A DNA stretch of 64,000 nt from Pseudomonas sp. UFMG81 (lineage in GTDB: Bacteria; Pseudomonadota; Gammaproteobacteria; Pseudomonadales; Pseudomonadaceae), in assembly GCF_015354575.1 (NCBI RefSeq), contig NZ_JACAFQ010000013.1:52808-116807 (forward strand), written 5' to 3'. A program made the translations under genes and the position numbers. The notes under the pieces were generated by a model. That model was not told where the DNA came from, searched no databases, and worked only from the letters and a program-made list of their open reading frames with translations. This document shows, one piece after another, positions 1 through 9,794 of this stretch; the stretch's first letter is position 1, and each line of letters opens with the position of its first letter.

Positions 1-426
<426 letters not shown>

Positions 427-525
427 TTAAGGCAGGTTCGCCTATGGTTAATCCGAGAGCGGTCGGTCAAAAAAGTGCCTTGATCTTAAAAATAGACCAC
501 CGCCGCCAACTGTGAGGGCACAGCC

Positions 526-1431
526 ATGCATATATTGCTGACCGGCGGTACCGGCCTGATTGGCCAACACCTTTGCCAGTTGTGGCGGGGCCAGGGCCAT
601 CGCCTGACGGTGTGGAGCCGCACGCCCCAGGATGTGCCGAAAAAATGCGGCAGCGGCGTGCGCGGCGTGGCCCGGCTGGAAGATATCGCCAACGATGACC
701 CGGTCGATGCGGTGGTCAACCTGGCAGGCGCCCCCATCGCCGATCGGCCCTGGACCGGTGCCCGGCGCACGTTGCTGTGGAACAGCCGGGTCACCGTCAC
801 CGAGCAACTTCTGGCCTGGCTGGAAAGCCGTGAGCAGCGCCCGGAAGTACTGATTTCCGGCTCCGCCGTGGGTTGGTATGGCGATGGTGGCGAACGCGAA
901 CTGACCGAGGCCTCGCAACCGGTGAAAGAAGATTTCGCCAGCCAGTTGTGCATTGCCTGGGAAGAAACCGCCCAGCGCGCCCAGACGCTGGGCATCCGCG
1001 TGGTGCTGGTGCGCACCGGGTTGGTGCTGGCCAGCGACGGCGGCTTTTTGTCGCGCCTGCGCCTGCCGTTCAAGCTGGGGCTGGGCGGGCCTTTGGGTGA
1101 CGGTCGGCAGTGGATGCCCTGGGTTCATATAGACGACCAGGTCGCCCTGATTGATTTTCTCTTGCAGCACAACGAGGCCAGCGGTCCCTATAATGCCTGC
1201 GCCCCGGAGCCAGTACGCAACCGCGAGTTCGCCAGGCGTCTGGGCCGCACCCTGCATCGCCCGGCGTTCATGCCAATGCCGGCGTTGCTGCTCAAAGCCG
1301 GGCTGGGCGAGTTGTCCACCCTGCTGTTAGGTGGCCAGCGCGCGCGCCCGGTGCGCCTGCTGGCGGCGGGTTTCACGTTCCGCTTCAACGATTTGCAATC
1401 GGCGCTGGACAACCTGTCCAACCGCCTCTGA
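526..1431 (+). CDS. TIGR01777-type epimerase (YfcH-like SDR, NAD(P)-binding)
   Basis: A 301-residue extended short-chain dehydrogenase/reductase. The N-terminal Rossmann loop is TGGTGLIG (residues 6-13), and [13 protein letters not shown] lies about residues 65-77. SGSAVGWYG (about 111-119) carries the YxxxK-region Tyr position of the family, though the catalytic Lys is not obvious. The C-terminus has the DUF1731-like end ([14 protein letters not shown]). Members such as E. coli YfcH have no settled substrate. The ATG at 526 has a GAGGG ribosome site about 7 bases upstream. It ends 13 bases before hemH and is probably co-transcribed with it. Confidence 0.88.
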   Translation: MHILLTGGTGLIGQHLCQLWRGQGHRLTVWSRTPQDVPKKCGSGVRGVARLEDIANDDPVDAVVNLAGAPIADRPWTGARRTLLWNSRVTVTEQLLAWLESREQRPEVLISGSAVGWYGDGGERELTEASQPVKEDFASQLCIAWEETAQRAQTLGIRVVLVRTGLVLASDGGFLSRLRLPFKLGLGGPLGDGRQWMPWVHIDDQVALIDFLLQHNEASGPYNACAPEPVRNREFARRLGRTLHRPAFMPMPALLLKAGLGELSTLLLGGQRARPVRLLAAGFTFRFNDLQSALDNLSNRL

Positions 1432-1444
1432 CATAGGACGCTGC

Positions 1445-2458
1445 ATGACCGATCACGCTCTGCTGCTGGTCAACCTGGGCTCGCCGGCTTCCACCTCGGT
1501 GGCCGACGTGCGCCGTTACCTCAACCAGTTTCTCATGGACCCGTACGTGATCGATCTGCCCTGGCCGGTACGACGCTTGCTGGTATCGCTGATCCTGGTC
1601 AAGCGCCCGGAGCAGTCGGCGCACGCCTACGCCTCGATCTGGTGGGACGAGGGCTCGCCCCTGGTGGTGCTGACCCGACGCTTGCAACAGGCAATGGCCG
1701 CCCACTGGCCCCATGGCCCGGTGGAGATTGCCATGCGTTATGGCCAGCCGGCCTTGCCCGAGGTACTTGAGCGCCTGGCTGCGCAGGGCGTGACCAAGGT
1801 AACGCTGGCGCCACTTTATCCACAATTCGCCGACAGCACCGTGACCACGGTGGTGGAGCTGGCGAAGCAGACCATCGCCGAGCGCAAGCTTTCGCTGCAG
1901 ACCCGTATCCTGCAGCCGTTCTATGACCACCCGGACTACATCGACGCCTTGGTGGCCAGCGCCCGGCCGCACCTGGAGCAGGGCTACGATCACTTGCTGC
2001 TGAGCTTCCACGGCCTGCCCGAGCGCCACCTGAAGAAGCTCGACCCCACTGGCACCCATGATTTCCAGGCCGCCGATTGCTGCGCGGGCGCCAGCGCCGA
2101 GATGCGTGCGGTGTGCTATCGCGGCCAGTGCCTGGCCACGGCCAAGGCATTCGCGCAGAAGATGGGTATCCCGGACGGCAAGTGGTCGGTGTCGTTCCAG
2201 TCGCGCCTGGGGCGCGCCAAGTGGATCGAGCCCTACACCGAAACCCGGTTGGACGAGCTGGGCAAGGCGGGGGTGAAGAAGCTGCTGGTGATGTGCCCGG
2301 CGTTCGTCGCCGACTGCATCGAGACGCTGGAAGAGATCGGCATGCGGGGCAGCGAGCAGTTCGTCGAGGCGGGGGGAGAGGAGCTGGTGCTGGTGCCGTG
2401 CCTGAACGATCACCCAGAGTGGGTGAGGGTGTTGGCGGGGATGTGTGAAAAGGTCTGA
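1445..2458 (+). CDS. hemH: Ferrochelatase
   Basis: 337 residues. Inserts Fe(II) into protoporphyrin IX, the last step of protohaem synthesis, on the cytoplasmic face of the inner membrane. [16 protein letters not shown] opens the protein, and the catalytic His is in [12 protein letters not shown] (H189). The acidic stretch [10 protein letters not shown] near the C-terminus supplies the conserved Glu. The open frame continues upstream into the preceding gene, but the ATG at 1445 matches the family start (MTDH, then the LLLxNLG strand). Length and motifs are normal. It follows the epimerase gene with a 13-base gap, the same order as I remember from other Pseudomonas genomes. Confidence 0.97.
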   Translation: MTDHALLLVNLGSPASTSVADVRRYLNQFLMDPYVIDLPWPVRRLLVSLILVKRPEQSAHAYASIWWDEGSPLVVLTRRLQQAMAAHWPHGPVEIAMRYGQPALPEVLERLAAQGVTKVTLAPLYPQFADSTVTTVVELAKQTIAERKLSLQTRILQPFYDHPDYIDALVASARPHLEQGYDHLLLSFHGLPERHLKKLDPTGTHDFQAADCCAGASAEMRAVCYRGQCLATAKAFAQKMGIPDGKWSVSFQSRLGRAKWIEPYTETRLDELGKAGVKKLLVMCPAFVADCIETLEEIGMRGSEQFVEAGGEELVLVPCLNDHPEWVRVLAGMCEKV

Positions 2459-2479
2459 TGGTTAGTTGACCTGTCCCGG

Positions 2480-2551
2480 CCTCTTCGCGGGCAAGCCCGC
2501 TCCCACAGGGTTCTCACTGAACCTGTGGGAGCGGGCTTGCCCGCGAAGAGG
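2480..2551. repeat. REP pair (inverted, GCGGGCAAGCCCGCTCCCACAGG type)
   Basis: Two 30-base arms (2480-2509 and 2522-2551) are perfect reverse complements around a 12-base loop. This is the common Pseudomonas REP doublet. It lies between the convergent hemH and uraA genes, where it may also act as a 3' end or terminator for both transcripts. Confidence 0.9.
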
Positions 2552-2572
2552 TCAGATCAGGCTAGAGCCGGA

Positions 2573-3847
2573 TCAAGGCAACTGGTCATCCAGTGTCTTG
2601 TTCTTCCAGCCATCGTTGCCCGGCAGGATCAGGTTCAGGGCAATGGCCACCACGGCGCACAGGGCGATGCCCTTCAGGCCCCAGTCGTCCGGGCCGTCGC
2701 CGCTGCCGATCAGCACGCCGCCGATACCGAACACCAGCGTCACCGAGACGATCACCAGGTTACGCGCCTCGGCCAGGTCGATCTTGTGGCGGATCATGGT
2801 GTTCATGCCCACCGCCGCGATCGAACCGAACAGCAGGCACAGGATGCCGCCCATCACCGGTACCGGGATGCTCTGCAACAGCGCGCCGAACTTGCCGATG
2901 AAGGCCAGGGTGATGGCGAAGATCGCCGCCCAGGTCATGATCTTCGGGTTGTAGTTCTTGGTCAGCATCACCGCGCCGGTCACTTCGGCGTAGGTGGTGT
3001 TGGGCGGGCCGCCGAACAGGCCGGCAGCAGTGGTCGCCAGGCCGTCACCCAGCAGGGTGCGGTGCAGGCCGGGTTTTTTCAGGTAGTCGCGCCCGGTCAC
3101 GCTGCCCACTGCGATCACCCCGCCGATATGCTCGATCGCCGGTGCCAGGGCAACCGGAACGATGAACAGGATGGCTTGCCAGTTAAAAGCGGGTGCGGTG
3201 AAGTTGGGCAGTTCCAGCCACGGCGCGGCAGCGATCTTGGCGGTGTCGACCACGCCAAAGACGAACGACAGGGCAAAGCCCACCAGCACGCCGGCGATGA
3301 TCGGCACCAGGCGGAAGATGCCCTTGCCGAACACCGCCACGATCAGCGTGGTCAGCAGCGCCGGCATGGAGATCAGCATCGCAGTCTTGTACGGCATCAG
3401 CGCCGCACCGTCGCTACCCTTGCCCATGGCCATGTTGGCGGCGATCGGCGCCATGGCAAGGCCGATGGAAATGATCACCGGGCCGATCACCACCGGGGGC
3501 AGCATGCGGTCGATGAAACCGGTGCCCTTGATCTTCACCATCAGGCCCATGAAGGTGTAGACGAAGCCTGCGGCCATCACCCCGCCCATGGTCTCGGCCA
3601 GGCCGAACTGGCCCTTGGCGAGGATGATCGGGGTGATGAAGGCGAAGCTCGATGCCAGGAACACCGGGACCTGCCGGCCGGTCACCAGCTGGAACAGCAG
3701 GGTGCCGATGCCGGCGGTGAACAGCGCCACGTTAGGATCGAGGCCGGTGATCAGCGGCATCAGCACCAGCGCGCCGAATGCCACGAAGAGCATCTGCGCG
3801 CCCGAGACGACCTGGCGCCAGAGCGGGTCGTTGAAGCCGTCCTGCAT
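2573..3847 (-). CDS. uraA: Uracil permease (NCS2 family)
   Basis: 424 residues, very hydrophobic, with the 12-14 membrane segments of nucleobase:cation symporter 2 proteins. It imports uracil with protons across the inner membrane. Family hallmarks: QMLFVAFGALVLMP near the N-terminus, the substrate-site region ALAPAIEHIGGVIAVGSVTG in the middle with its conserved Glu/His, and GGPPNTTYAEVTGAV (NTTYxE motif). It starts 2 bases after upp stops, so upp-uraA form one operon: import followed by PRPP-dependent trapping as UMP. Confidence 0.95.
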   Translation of the reverse strand: MQDGFNDPLWRQVVSGAQMLFVAFGALVLMPLITGLDPNVALFTAGIGTLLFQLVTGRQVPVFLASSFAFITPIILAKGQFGLAETMGGVMAAGFVYTFMGLMVKIKGTGFIDRMLPPVVIGPVIISIGLAMAPIAANMAMGKGSDGAALMPYKTAMLISMPALLTTLIVAVFGKGIFRLVPIIAGVLVGFALSFVFGVVDTAKIAAAPWLELPNFTAPAFNWQAILFIVPVALAPAIEHIGGVIAVGSVTGRDYLKKPGLHRTLLGDGLATTAAGLFGGPPNTTYAEVTGAVMLTKNYNPKIMTWAAIFAITLAFIGKFGALLQSIPVPVMGGILCLLFGSIAAVGMNTMIRHKIDLAEARNLVIVSVTLVFGIGGVLIGSGDGPDDWGLKGIALCAVVAIALNLILPGNDGWKNKTLDDQLP

Positions 3848-3849
3848 GG

Positions 3850-4488
3850 TCAGGCGTCCTTCTGCTTGGTGCCGAAGATCTTGTCACCGGCGTCGCCCAG
3901 GCCGGGGACGATATAGCCGTGTTCGTTCAGGCGCTGGTCGATCGAGGCGGTGTAGATCTGCACGTCAGGGTGGGCTTTTTCCACCACCTCGATGCCTTCG
4001 GGCGCAGCCACCAGCACCATGGCGCGGATCTCTTTGCAGCCGGCCTTCTTCAGCAGGTCGATGGTGGCGACCATCGAGCCGCCGGTGGCCAGCATCGGGT
4101 CGATGATCAGCGCCAGGCGCTGGTTGATGTCCGGCGCGAGCTTTTCCAGGTAGGTGTGCGCTTCGAGGGTTTCCTCGTTGCGGGCGACACCCACGGCGCT
4201 GACCTTGGCGCCCGGGATCAGGCTGAGCACGCCGTCGAGCATGCCGATGCCGGCGCGCAGGATCGGCACGACGGTGATCTTCTTGCCGGCGATTTTCTCG
4301 ACCTGCACCTTGCCGCACCAGCCGTCGATCTCGTAGGTTTCGAGCGGCAGGTCCTGGGTGGCTTCATAGGTCAGCAGGGCACCGACTTCCTGGGCGAGTT
4401 CGCGAAAATTCTTGGTGCTGATGTCGGCACGGCGCATGAGGCCGAGCTTATGGCGGATCAGCGGATGGCGGATCTCACGAGTAGGCAT
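3850..4488 (-). CDS. upp: Uracil phosphoribosyltransferase
   Basis: 212 residues, the normal length. Converts uracil and PRPP to UMP in pyrimidine salvage. The PRPP loop is [10 protein letters not shown] (residues 130-139); [11 protein letters not shown] (76-86) and the C-terminal [12 protein letters not shown] uracil-binding stretch are canonical. First gene of the leftward upp-uraA operon and divergent from hpt. Two adjacent palindromes in the divergent space (4526-4551) may be operators. The ATG at 4488 has a GGAG about 10 bases upstream. Confidence 0.97.
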   Translation of the reverse strand: MPTREIRHPLIRHKLGLMRRADISTKNFRELAQEVGALLTYEATQDLPLETYEIDGWCGKVQVEKIAGKKITVVPILRAGIGMLDGVLSLIPGAKVSAVGVARNEETLEAHTYLEKLAPDINQRLALIIDPMLATGGSMVATIDLLKKAGCKEIRAMVLVAAPEGIEVVEKAHPDVQIYTASIDQRLNEHGYIVPGLGDAGDKIFGTKQKDA

Positions 4489-4525
4489 GGGGGAGGGCTC
4501 CGGGAGGCGGGCAAAAAAACCGCGC

Positions 4526-4551
4526 TAGATTAATCTATTCAGTCCTGACTG
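4526..4551. promoter_or_regulatory. Two adjacent palindromes in the upp/hpt divergent promoter region
   Basis: TAGATTAATCTA (4526-4537) is a perfect 12-base palindrome. CAGTC-CT-GACTG follows at 4540-4551. Both lie upstream of upp, and the first overlaps A/T-rich sequence that could be a -10 element on the minus strand. I do not recognise either as a known operator. Confidence 0.4.
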
Positions 4552-4652
4552 TCGTGCGGTCATTGTGCACGTTAGTCCATAAAGGCTTGATCTGGGACGA
4601 GCGGATGCGTACCTTTGCCCGCTTTTCCAAAATGCACCCCCTGGAGCGCGCC

Positions 4653-5210
4653 ATGTCCGCCGATCTCGAGCACATCCGTCAAGTGATGCACGAGGCTGAT
4701 TGCCTGTACAACGAAGCCGAGGTCGAGGCGGCCATTGCCGACGTCGGCAAACGCATCTGCGCCGACCTGCACGACAAGAACCCGGTGGTTTTCTGCGTGA
4801 TGAACGGCGGCCTGATCTTCGCCGGCAAGCTGCTCACCCACCTGCAGTTCCCGCTGGAAGTCTCGTACCTGCATGCCACCCGCTACCGCAACCAGACCAG
4901 CGGTGGTGAACTGTTCTGGAAGGCCAAGCCGGAAGTTTCGTTCATCGACCGCGACGTGCTGATCGTCGATGACATCCTCGATGAAGGCCACACCCTCAGC
5001 GCCATCATCGAGTTCTGCAAGCACGCCGGCGCCCGCGCGGTGCACACCGCCGTGCTGATCGACAAGGACCATGACCGCAAGGCCAGCCCGGACCTGAAGG
5101 CCAGCTACTTCGGCCTGCCCTGCGTCGACCGCTACATCTTCGGCTACGGCATGGACTACAAGGGCTACTGGCGCAACGCCAACGGCATCTTTGCCGTCAA
5201 AGGCATGTAA
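4653..5210 (+). CDS. hpt: Hypoxanthine-guanine phosphoribosyltransferase
   Basis: 185 residues. Salvages hypoxanthine and guanine to IMP and GMP with PRPP. The PRPP-binding motif is VLIVDDILDEGHTL (residues 102-115), and FCVMNGGLIFAGKL (48-61) is the family's PPi loop region. An in-frame upstream extension exists, but the ATG at 4653 has a GGAG six bases upstream and gives the family length. Divergent from upp, so purine and pyrimidine salvage share one intergenic control region. Confidence 0.95.
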   Translation: MSADLEHIRQVMHEADCLYNEAEVEAAIADVGKRICADLHDKNPVVFCVMNGGLIFAGKLLTHLQFPLEVSYLHATRYRNQTSGGELFWKAKPEVSFIDRDVLIVDDILDEGHTLSAIIEFCKHAGARAVHTAVLIDKDHDRKASPDLKASYFGLPCVDRYIFGYGMDYKGYWRNANGIFAVKGM

Positions 5211-5215
5211 CCCTC

Positions 5216-5233
5216 GCGGGGCTACGGCCCCGC
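5216..5233 (+). terminator. G/C hairpin after hpt
   Basis: GCGGGGC and GCCCCGC form a perfect 7-base stem with a TACG loop starting 5 bases after the hpt stop. There is no T-tract, so termination is only possible, or the hairpin may stabilise the 3' end. Confidence 0.45.
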
Positions 5234-5286
5234 TACCTCACCTCGTTGTGCATGCTAGAGTGCCGCTTCAAGCCAAGGAGCCTCAC

Positions 5287-5757
5287 ATGCGTGCGATCGT
5301 CCCCTTCCTGCTGGCGCTGAGCCTGCCGCTCTCAGCCGCCCCGCTGCACAGCCAGTTCCTGCCGCCCGACGACCTCGCCCTGCGCCAGGAAGCGCCGACC
5401 ACCCAGCAACTGTTGCAGGTCACCGACTACACGGTGGTAGTGGGTACCCAGCGCCAGTCCGACCAGCAACCGATCCCGATCACTGCGTCGCTGCAGATGC
5501 GCCTGAAGGGCAAGCCGTTGAGCAAGGGGGCGAGCATCGGTCAGGTGCTGCTCAACTTCGATGGCGAGGGGGGCAAGAGCCTGAAGAAGCCCGTCTACGA
5601 TGAAAAGTCCCGCACCCTGACCCTCAACTACCCGATGGCCGACTACCGGGTGATCATGGACCTGCTGCGCAACGAGACCGTGTACGTGCAGTTCCTCACC
5701 TACGCCAACGGCCATGTCTGGGCCGACCTGCATACCGGCACCGTACGTACGCGTTGA
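5287..5757 (+). CDS. Conserved periplasmic hypothetical protein
   Basis: 156 residues with a clear signal peptide: positive start, then FLLALSLPLSAAP, with cleavage likely near residue 18-22. The mature part has alternating beta-strand character, for example YTVVVGTQ and TLTLNYP, with no catalytic motif I recognise. It lies between hpt and a PA4642-like gene, an order I recall from P. aeruginosa as well. The ATG at 5287 follows AAGGAG with good spacing. Function unknown. Confidence 0.8.
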   Translation: MRAIVPFLLALSLPLSAAPLHSQFLPPDDLALRQEAPTTQQLLQVTDYTVVVGTQRQSDQQPIPITASLQMRLKGKPLSKGASIGQVLLNFDGEGGKSLKKPVYDEKSRTLTLNYPMADYRVIMDLLRNETVYVQFLTYANGHVWADLHTGTVRTR

Positions 5758-5827
5758 GGCCGGCCGGTTCCGGGGGGTACACTGCCGGCCTTCGAAAATG
5801 TCCTTGATGGTCCAGTTGGAGCCGGCG

Positions 5828-6118
5828 ATGCGTAAAGACAAGAAACAGGTGATTGGTGACGAGATCAGCGACGACTACATCAAGAGCTTCCTGCAGTTCG
5901 AGCCGGCCGATGGCCTGACGTCGCCGTCGCACCACAAGCTGATCAAGGGCTACCGTGGCCTGCGCGTCGATGACTTCGAGCGCTATGTCGGCTTCTTCGT
6001 CGAGGCCGGTTACGACCTCGATGGCAAGGACGAGCACGGCAAGACCTTCGTCGAAGTGATCGCCGACCAGCGCAATGCGCCGGAGTACATCGAGATCATC
6101 GACAACGCCCGGGGCTGA
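5828..6118 (+). CDS. PA4642-family conserved protein
   Basis: 96 residues, acidic, with no membrane segment or signal. It starts MRKDKKQVIGDEISDDYIK and has a compact pattern (FLQFEPADG, LRVDDFERYVGFFVEAGYDLDG) like a small helical domain. The ATG at 5828 has GGAG six bases upstream; longer in-frame starts lack one. I recall the P. aeruginosa relative PA4642 near an mqo gene, and here mqo is the next, convergent gene. Role unknown. Confidence 0.82.
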   Translation: MRKDKKQVIGDEISDDYIKSFLQFEPADGLTSPSHHKLIKGYRGLRVDDFERYVGFFVEAGYDLDGKDEHGKTFVEVIADQRNAPEYIEIIDNARG

Positions 6119-6127
6119 TGGCGGCGA

Positions 6128-6200
6128 ACCGCAGCTCCCACAGGGTGAGCGCATAGCTTGGGCTGATGCGGTCGGTGTGGGAGCCGGCTTGCCGGCGATG
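6128..6200. repeat. REP-like imperfect inverted repeat
   Basis: GCTCCCACAGG at the left and TGTGGGAGCCGGCTTGCCGGCGATG at the right are partly complementary REP arms between convergent genes. The left arm is degenerate. Confidence 0.5.
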
Positions 6201-6228
6201 AAGGCGACGCGGTCCTGGTTGCAGGCAC

Positions 6229-6255
6229 AAAAAAACGCCCCGAGGGGCGTTTTTT
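6229..6255. terminator. Bidirectional rho-independent terminator
   Basis: An A-tract, ACGCCCC, GA, GGGGCGT and a T-tract form a textbook hairpin that works in both directions. It serves mqo on the minus strand (stop at 6269) and the PA4642-like gene on the plus strand. Confidence 0.88.
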
Positions 6256-6268
6256 CGTTGCGGCCGGA

Positions 6269-7774
6269 TCAGGCGTAGTGCTTGGCTGGGCTGTCTTGCG
6301 CCAGGTCCAGCGCCACGTCGTTGTCGGCGCTGATCTTGTGGTACAGGGCGGCATCGGTCGCCAGGACCTTCTCGCGGGCCGGGAAGATCTCCTTGAGCTT
6401 GGCAGCCCAGGCACCCTTGGCCTGCTCGGGGAAGCAGCGCTCGATCAGCTCGAGCATGATCGACACGGTCACCGAAGCGCCCGGCGATGCGCCGAGCAGT
6501 GCAGCCAGGCTGCCGTCCTGGGCCGAAACCAACTCGGTGCCGAACTGCAGCACGCCGCCTTTCTTCGGGTCTTTCTTGATGATCTGCACCCGCTGGCCGG
6601 CCACTTCCAGGCGCCAGTCCTCGGCTTTCGCCTCGGGGTAGAAGCGACGCAGGGCTTCCAGGCGCTGCTCCATCGACTGCATCACTTCGCTGACCAGGTA
6701 CTTGGTCAGGTCCATGTTGTCGCGCGCCACCGCCAGCATCGGGCCGATGTTGCCCATGCGCACCGACAGCGGCAGGTCCATCAACGAGCCGTGCTTGAGG
6801 AACTTGGTGGTGAAGCCGGCATAGGGGCCGAACAGTAGCGACGTGTTGCCATCGACCACGCGGGTGTCCAGGTGCGGCACCGACATCGGTGGCGCGCCGA
6901 CCGCAGCCTGGCTGTAGACCTTGGCCTGGTGCTGCTTGACGATTTCCGGGTTGTCGCAACGCAGCCACTGGCCGCTGACCGGGAAGCCACCGAAGCCTTT
7001 GCTTTCCGGGATGCCGGAGGCCTGCAGCAGCGGCAGTGCGGCACCGCCGGCGCCGAGGAAGACGAAGCGGGCGTCGACTTCACGGCTGCCGCCGCTGTTG
7101 ACGTCCTTGATGCTCACGGTCCAGCCGCTGCCGTTGCGGCGCAGGCCGACGACCTTCTTGCTGTACTTGACCTGGGTGTCCGGGCTGTTGCCCAGCAGCT
7201 TGAGCAGTTTGTTGGTCAGGGCGCCGAAGTTGACGTCGGTGCCCTTGAGCACGCGGGTGGCGGCGATGCGCTGGTCGGCCGGGCGGCCCGGCATCATCAG
7301 CGGCATCCATTCTTCCATCACGGCCTTGTCTTCGGTGTACTCCATCTCCGTGAAGGCGTGGTGCTGCTTGAGCAGCTCGAAGCGCTTCTTGAGGAAGTCG
7401 ATACCCTTGTCACCCTCGACGTAGCTCAGGTGCGGAACCGGGTTGATGAAGGCCCGCGGCGAGCCGAAGTTGCCCTTCTTGCTCAGGTAGGCCCAGAACT
7501 GGCGCGAAACCTCGAACTGGGTGTTGATGTGCACGGCTTTCTTGATGTCGATGCTGCCATCGGCGGCCTGCGGGGTGTAATTCAGCTCGCACAGGCCGGC
7601 ATGGCCGGTACCGGCGTTGTTCCAGGGGTTGGAACTCTCCGCGGCTCCGGAGTCCATCGCCTCGACGACCTCAAGCTTCAGGGTCGGGTCAAGCTCCTTG
7701 AGCAGTACGGCCAGGGTGGCACTCATGATGCCCGCGCCTACCAGTACCACATCAACCGATTCGTTCTGCGCCAT
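6269..7774 (-). CDS. mqo: Malate:quinone oxidoreductase
   Basis: 501 residues. FAD enzyme at the inner-membrane face that oxidises malate to oxaloacetate and passes electrons to quinone. The N-terminal [17 protein letters not shown] is the FAD-binding loop of the family. [16 protein letters not shown], near residue 55, and [12 protein letters not shown] in the middle are Mqo hallmarks. Length is normal. The start ATG at 7774 has GGAG about 9 bases upstream. It is followed by a strong terminator and preceded by a long non-coding stretch that must carry its promoter. P. putida has more than one Mqo, so the paralogue number is not assigned. Confidence 0.95.
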   Translation of the reverse strand: MAQNESVDVVLVGAGIMSATLAVLLKELDPTLKLEVVEAMDSGAAESSNPWNNAGTGHAGLCELNYTPQAADGSIDIKKAVHINTQFEVSRQFWAYLSKKGNFGSPRAFINPVPHLSYVEGDKGIDFLKKRFELLKQHHAFTEMEYTEDKAVMEEWMPLMMPGRPADQRIAATRVLKGTDVNFGALTNKLLKLLGNSPDTQVKYSKKVVGLRRNGSGWTVSIKDVNSGGSREVDARFVFLGAGGAALPLLQASGIPESKGFGGFPVSGQWLRCDNPEIVKQHQAKVYSQAAVGAPPMSVPHLDTRVVDGNTSLLFGPYAGFTTKFLKHGSLMDLPLSVRMGNIGPMLAVARDNMDLTKYLVSEVMQSMEQRLEALRRFYPEAKAEDWRLEVAGQRVQIIKKDPKKGGVLQFGTELVSAQDGSLAALLGASPGASVTVSIMLELIERCFPEQAKGAWAAKLKEIFPAREKVLATDAALYHKISADNDVALDLAQDSPAKHYA

Positions 7775-8380
7775 TTAACGCGTCTCCACAATCTACAGCT
7801 ACCTAATTGACAGCACAGGATCCCTGGGTTCGCCAGGATCGCCATGTCCGACTCTTCGCAGTTCTTGCAACTTCAGCGGACACTGCCAACCAGTCTTGGG
7901 TGTTCAGGTATTGAACGCCGTTTGCCACGGGTGCGGCAATGCGACTTATGGTCAAGTGATCCGTCATGCGTTACGGGCCGGCCTCAGGCTCCCATCCAGG
8001 ATGAGCGCTTGTGCCGTCTGCGCAGGGCTGTTTGTGAAAGATCTGCCGCTTTTACACATGCCAGACTGTTCATTGCTCGCCACACTCTCGTGAAGTTGTG
8101 AAAAACCGTTTTTTCACGCTCTTTTGGAGACGTGAACCTCAAAAGTGGACTGCACGATGGCAACCCGCAGGTTCATGCGCAGCAGAAGGCCGGGAACAGC
8201 AGGCACGACAGCCAATGCAAGACCTGAGTGGAAGGCTCTCTGTGGGCGAAGCGTCGAGGGTGCCGGGGTCAATCGGCGAATGCGGGGCCCGATCAGGAGA
8301 CGTCCTTATAATCGGGGGCAGATTATAGCGAGGTCGCGGGCAGAAAGGTCGTTCTAATTGGGTTTTTATTGCAGCGTTTG
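7775..8380. other. 606-base intergenic region upstream of mqo; no convincing gene
   Basis: Short open frames here have no protein-like composition or ribosome sites that convince. Two palindromes stand out. GTGAAAAACCGTTTTTTCAC (8097-8116) is a near-perfect A/T-rich inverted repeat. TATAATC-GGGGGCA-GATTATA (8307-8327) puts a TATAAT on each strand, in a run of bases with the look of a promoter. No good -35 was found at 17 bases for either. A small RNA or a long mqo leader is possible but not shown. Confidence 0.5.
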
Positions 8381-8614
8381 TCAGGCAGGCAGGGTGCGTT
8401 GCTGCCAGTGGCGCGTTGCACGGTTGCAAACCCGGGCGCTGGCGGGCAGCGTCCGCCCCAGCCAGGCCAGGTTCGCTTCGCTGACCTGTACCCAGGCATC
8501 GCTGGTTGGCGCGAGGCTGGACTGTTTGAAACCCAGGCAGGTGCCATCGTGGTCCAGGCGTGCGTAGGTGAGGTGGCGCGGGCGTCGGAAAAGCAGGGTC
8601 CAGAGCGAAGCCAT
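8381..8614 (-). CDS. Small conserved hypothetical protein (77 aa)
   Basis: MASLWTLLFRRPRHLTYARLD at the start, then GTCLGFKQS, AWVQVSEANLAWLGRTLPASARV. The composition is protein-like and I believe it recurs in pseudomonads as a conserved small protein. The ATG at 8614 has an AGGA about 8 bases upstream on the minus strand. No signal or membrane segment. It is divergent from the lipoprotein gene at 8759. Function unknown. Confidence 0.72.
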   Translation of the reverse strand: MASLWTLLFRRPRHLTYARLDHDGTCLGFKQSSLAPTSDAWVQVSEANLAWLGRTLPASARVCNRATRHWQQRTLPA

Positions 8615-8758
8615 GGCGGTTGGTCCTGTCGAGTCGGGCTGACGCAAGAGTAACGGCGGGGGCATGAAACCATTGTGACAGGCGGGGCAAGCCGATGACT
8701 GGCCCGTGGCGCGCTGGGTATACTGTGCGCCTTTGCCGCATTTTCTGGAGAAACGCGC

Positions 8759-9343
8759 ATGTTGCAACGTCTGGTGGTCGGTGTGTTCGTGGTGGCCAGC
8801 CTGAGCCTGGCCGGTTGTGCCCACAGCCCGCAGCAACTCAGCCCCCAACCCAAGCTCACCCAACAACTCGCGCCGGTCGGCCACGGCCAGCCGGTGGTGG
8901 TCAAGGTGGTCGACGGCCGTGCCTCGCAATCACTGGGTACCCGCGGCGGCATGTACCCCGAAACCAGCACCATCACCGTCAGCGGCAATGACGTGGTGCC
9001 CAAGCTGCAGGCCCAGGCGGAAGCCGCGGTACGCCTGCTCGGCTTCACCCCGACGCCGAATGCCTCCAACGCCCCACAGCTGACCGTGACCCTGGCCGAA
9101 CTCAAGTACCAGTCGCCCAAGGACAAGATGTACGTGACCGAGGCCACTATCGGCGCCACCTTCCGCGCCGACGTGGCCAACGCCAACCGCCGCTACAGCG
9201 GTCGTTACGGTGCCTCGCTGGACCAGCGCTTCGGCATGGCGCCGAACCAGGAAACCAACACCAAGCTGGTGAGCGACGTGCTCAGCGACGCCCTGACCCG
9301 CCTGTTCAAGGACCCGACCATCGGTCAGGTGCTGGGCGAGTAA
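8759..9343 (+). CDS. YajG-family lipoprotein
   Basis: 194 residues. Lipoprotein signal with lipobox LAGC (Cys20), so it is anchored to a membrane, probably the outer one. The body contains KVVDGRASQSLGTRGG and LTVTLAELKYQ, as in the YajG family of predicted outer-membrane lipoproteins. The rest is a repeating beta/alpha pattern without catalytic residues. A strong terminator follows. Exact function unknown. Confidence 0.85.
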   Translation: MLQRLVVGVFVVASLSLAGCAHSPQQLSPQPKLTQQLAPVGHGQPVVVKVVDGRASQSLGTRGGMYPETSTITVSGNDVVPKLQAQAEAAVRLLGFTPTPNASNAPQLTVTLAELKYQSPKDKMYVTEATIGATFRADVANANRRYSGRYGASLDQRFGMAPNQETNTKLVSDVLSDALTRLFKDPTIGQVLGE

Positions 9344-9356
9344 GGCGTTTGTGATG

Positions 9357-9384
9357 AAAAAGCCCGCAGACTGCGGGCTTTTTT
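9357..9384. terminator. Rho-independent terminator after the YajG-like gene
   Basis: AAAAAGCCCGCAG, AC, CTGCGGGCTTTTTT. Strong stem with a T-tract on the plus strand and an A-tract before it, so it could also serve the small leftward gene at 9428-9634. Confidence 0.88.
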
Positions 9385-9427
9385 GTGGCTGTTTTAGCGG
9401 GTTTACCCGCGAAGCAGGCGACGCAGC

Positions 9428-9634
9428 TCAGGCGGCTTCGACGTGGAAGTCCAGCAGGCTGATGCCGGTCTGCAAATCGACCTCTGGCAAGTCTTGATGG
9501 ACGTGCCCACCCAGCGCGCAATAGACCAGCCACTGGCGGTCCTGGACATTGATGGCAAAACCGTCGATCAGCGCCTGCTGTTCGTCGCTGGCGGCCACGA
9601 GATAGAGGCGGTCCTGGTTTTCGGCGTGCAGCAT
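9428..9634 (-). CDS. Small conserved hypothetical protein (68 aa)
   Basis: Begins MLHAENQDRLYLVAASDE and ends ISLLDFHVEAA. Soluble, acidic, with a regular alpha/beta pattern (FAINVQDRQWLVYCALGG). The ATG at 9634 has GGAG six bases upstream. Longer in-frame extensions upstream lack this signal. It converges with the YajG-like gene across a shared terminator. Function unknown. Confidence 0.75.
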   Translation of the reverse strand: MLHAENQDRLYLVAASDEQQALIDGFAINVQDRQWLVYCALGGHVHQDLPEVDLQTGISLLDFHVEAA

Positions 9635-9794
9635 GACAAGCTCCGGTTCGGTTGAAGGCCGACAGGGTGGCCTGTCCTGATGACGAACGTATGACAGATG
9701 AAATTTAGCGGCAGCTGGTCGCAAAGTCCGGGCGCAGGCGGCGTGCTTGGGTAGAATGCCGGGCTTTGCCGTTTGTGATACCGAGGTTCGCGCA

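Noticed and set aside
7844..8101. Small plus-strand open frame in the mqo promoter region
   Set aside because: No ribosome site, odd composition, no family. Treated as non-coding.
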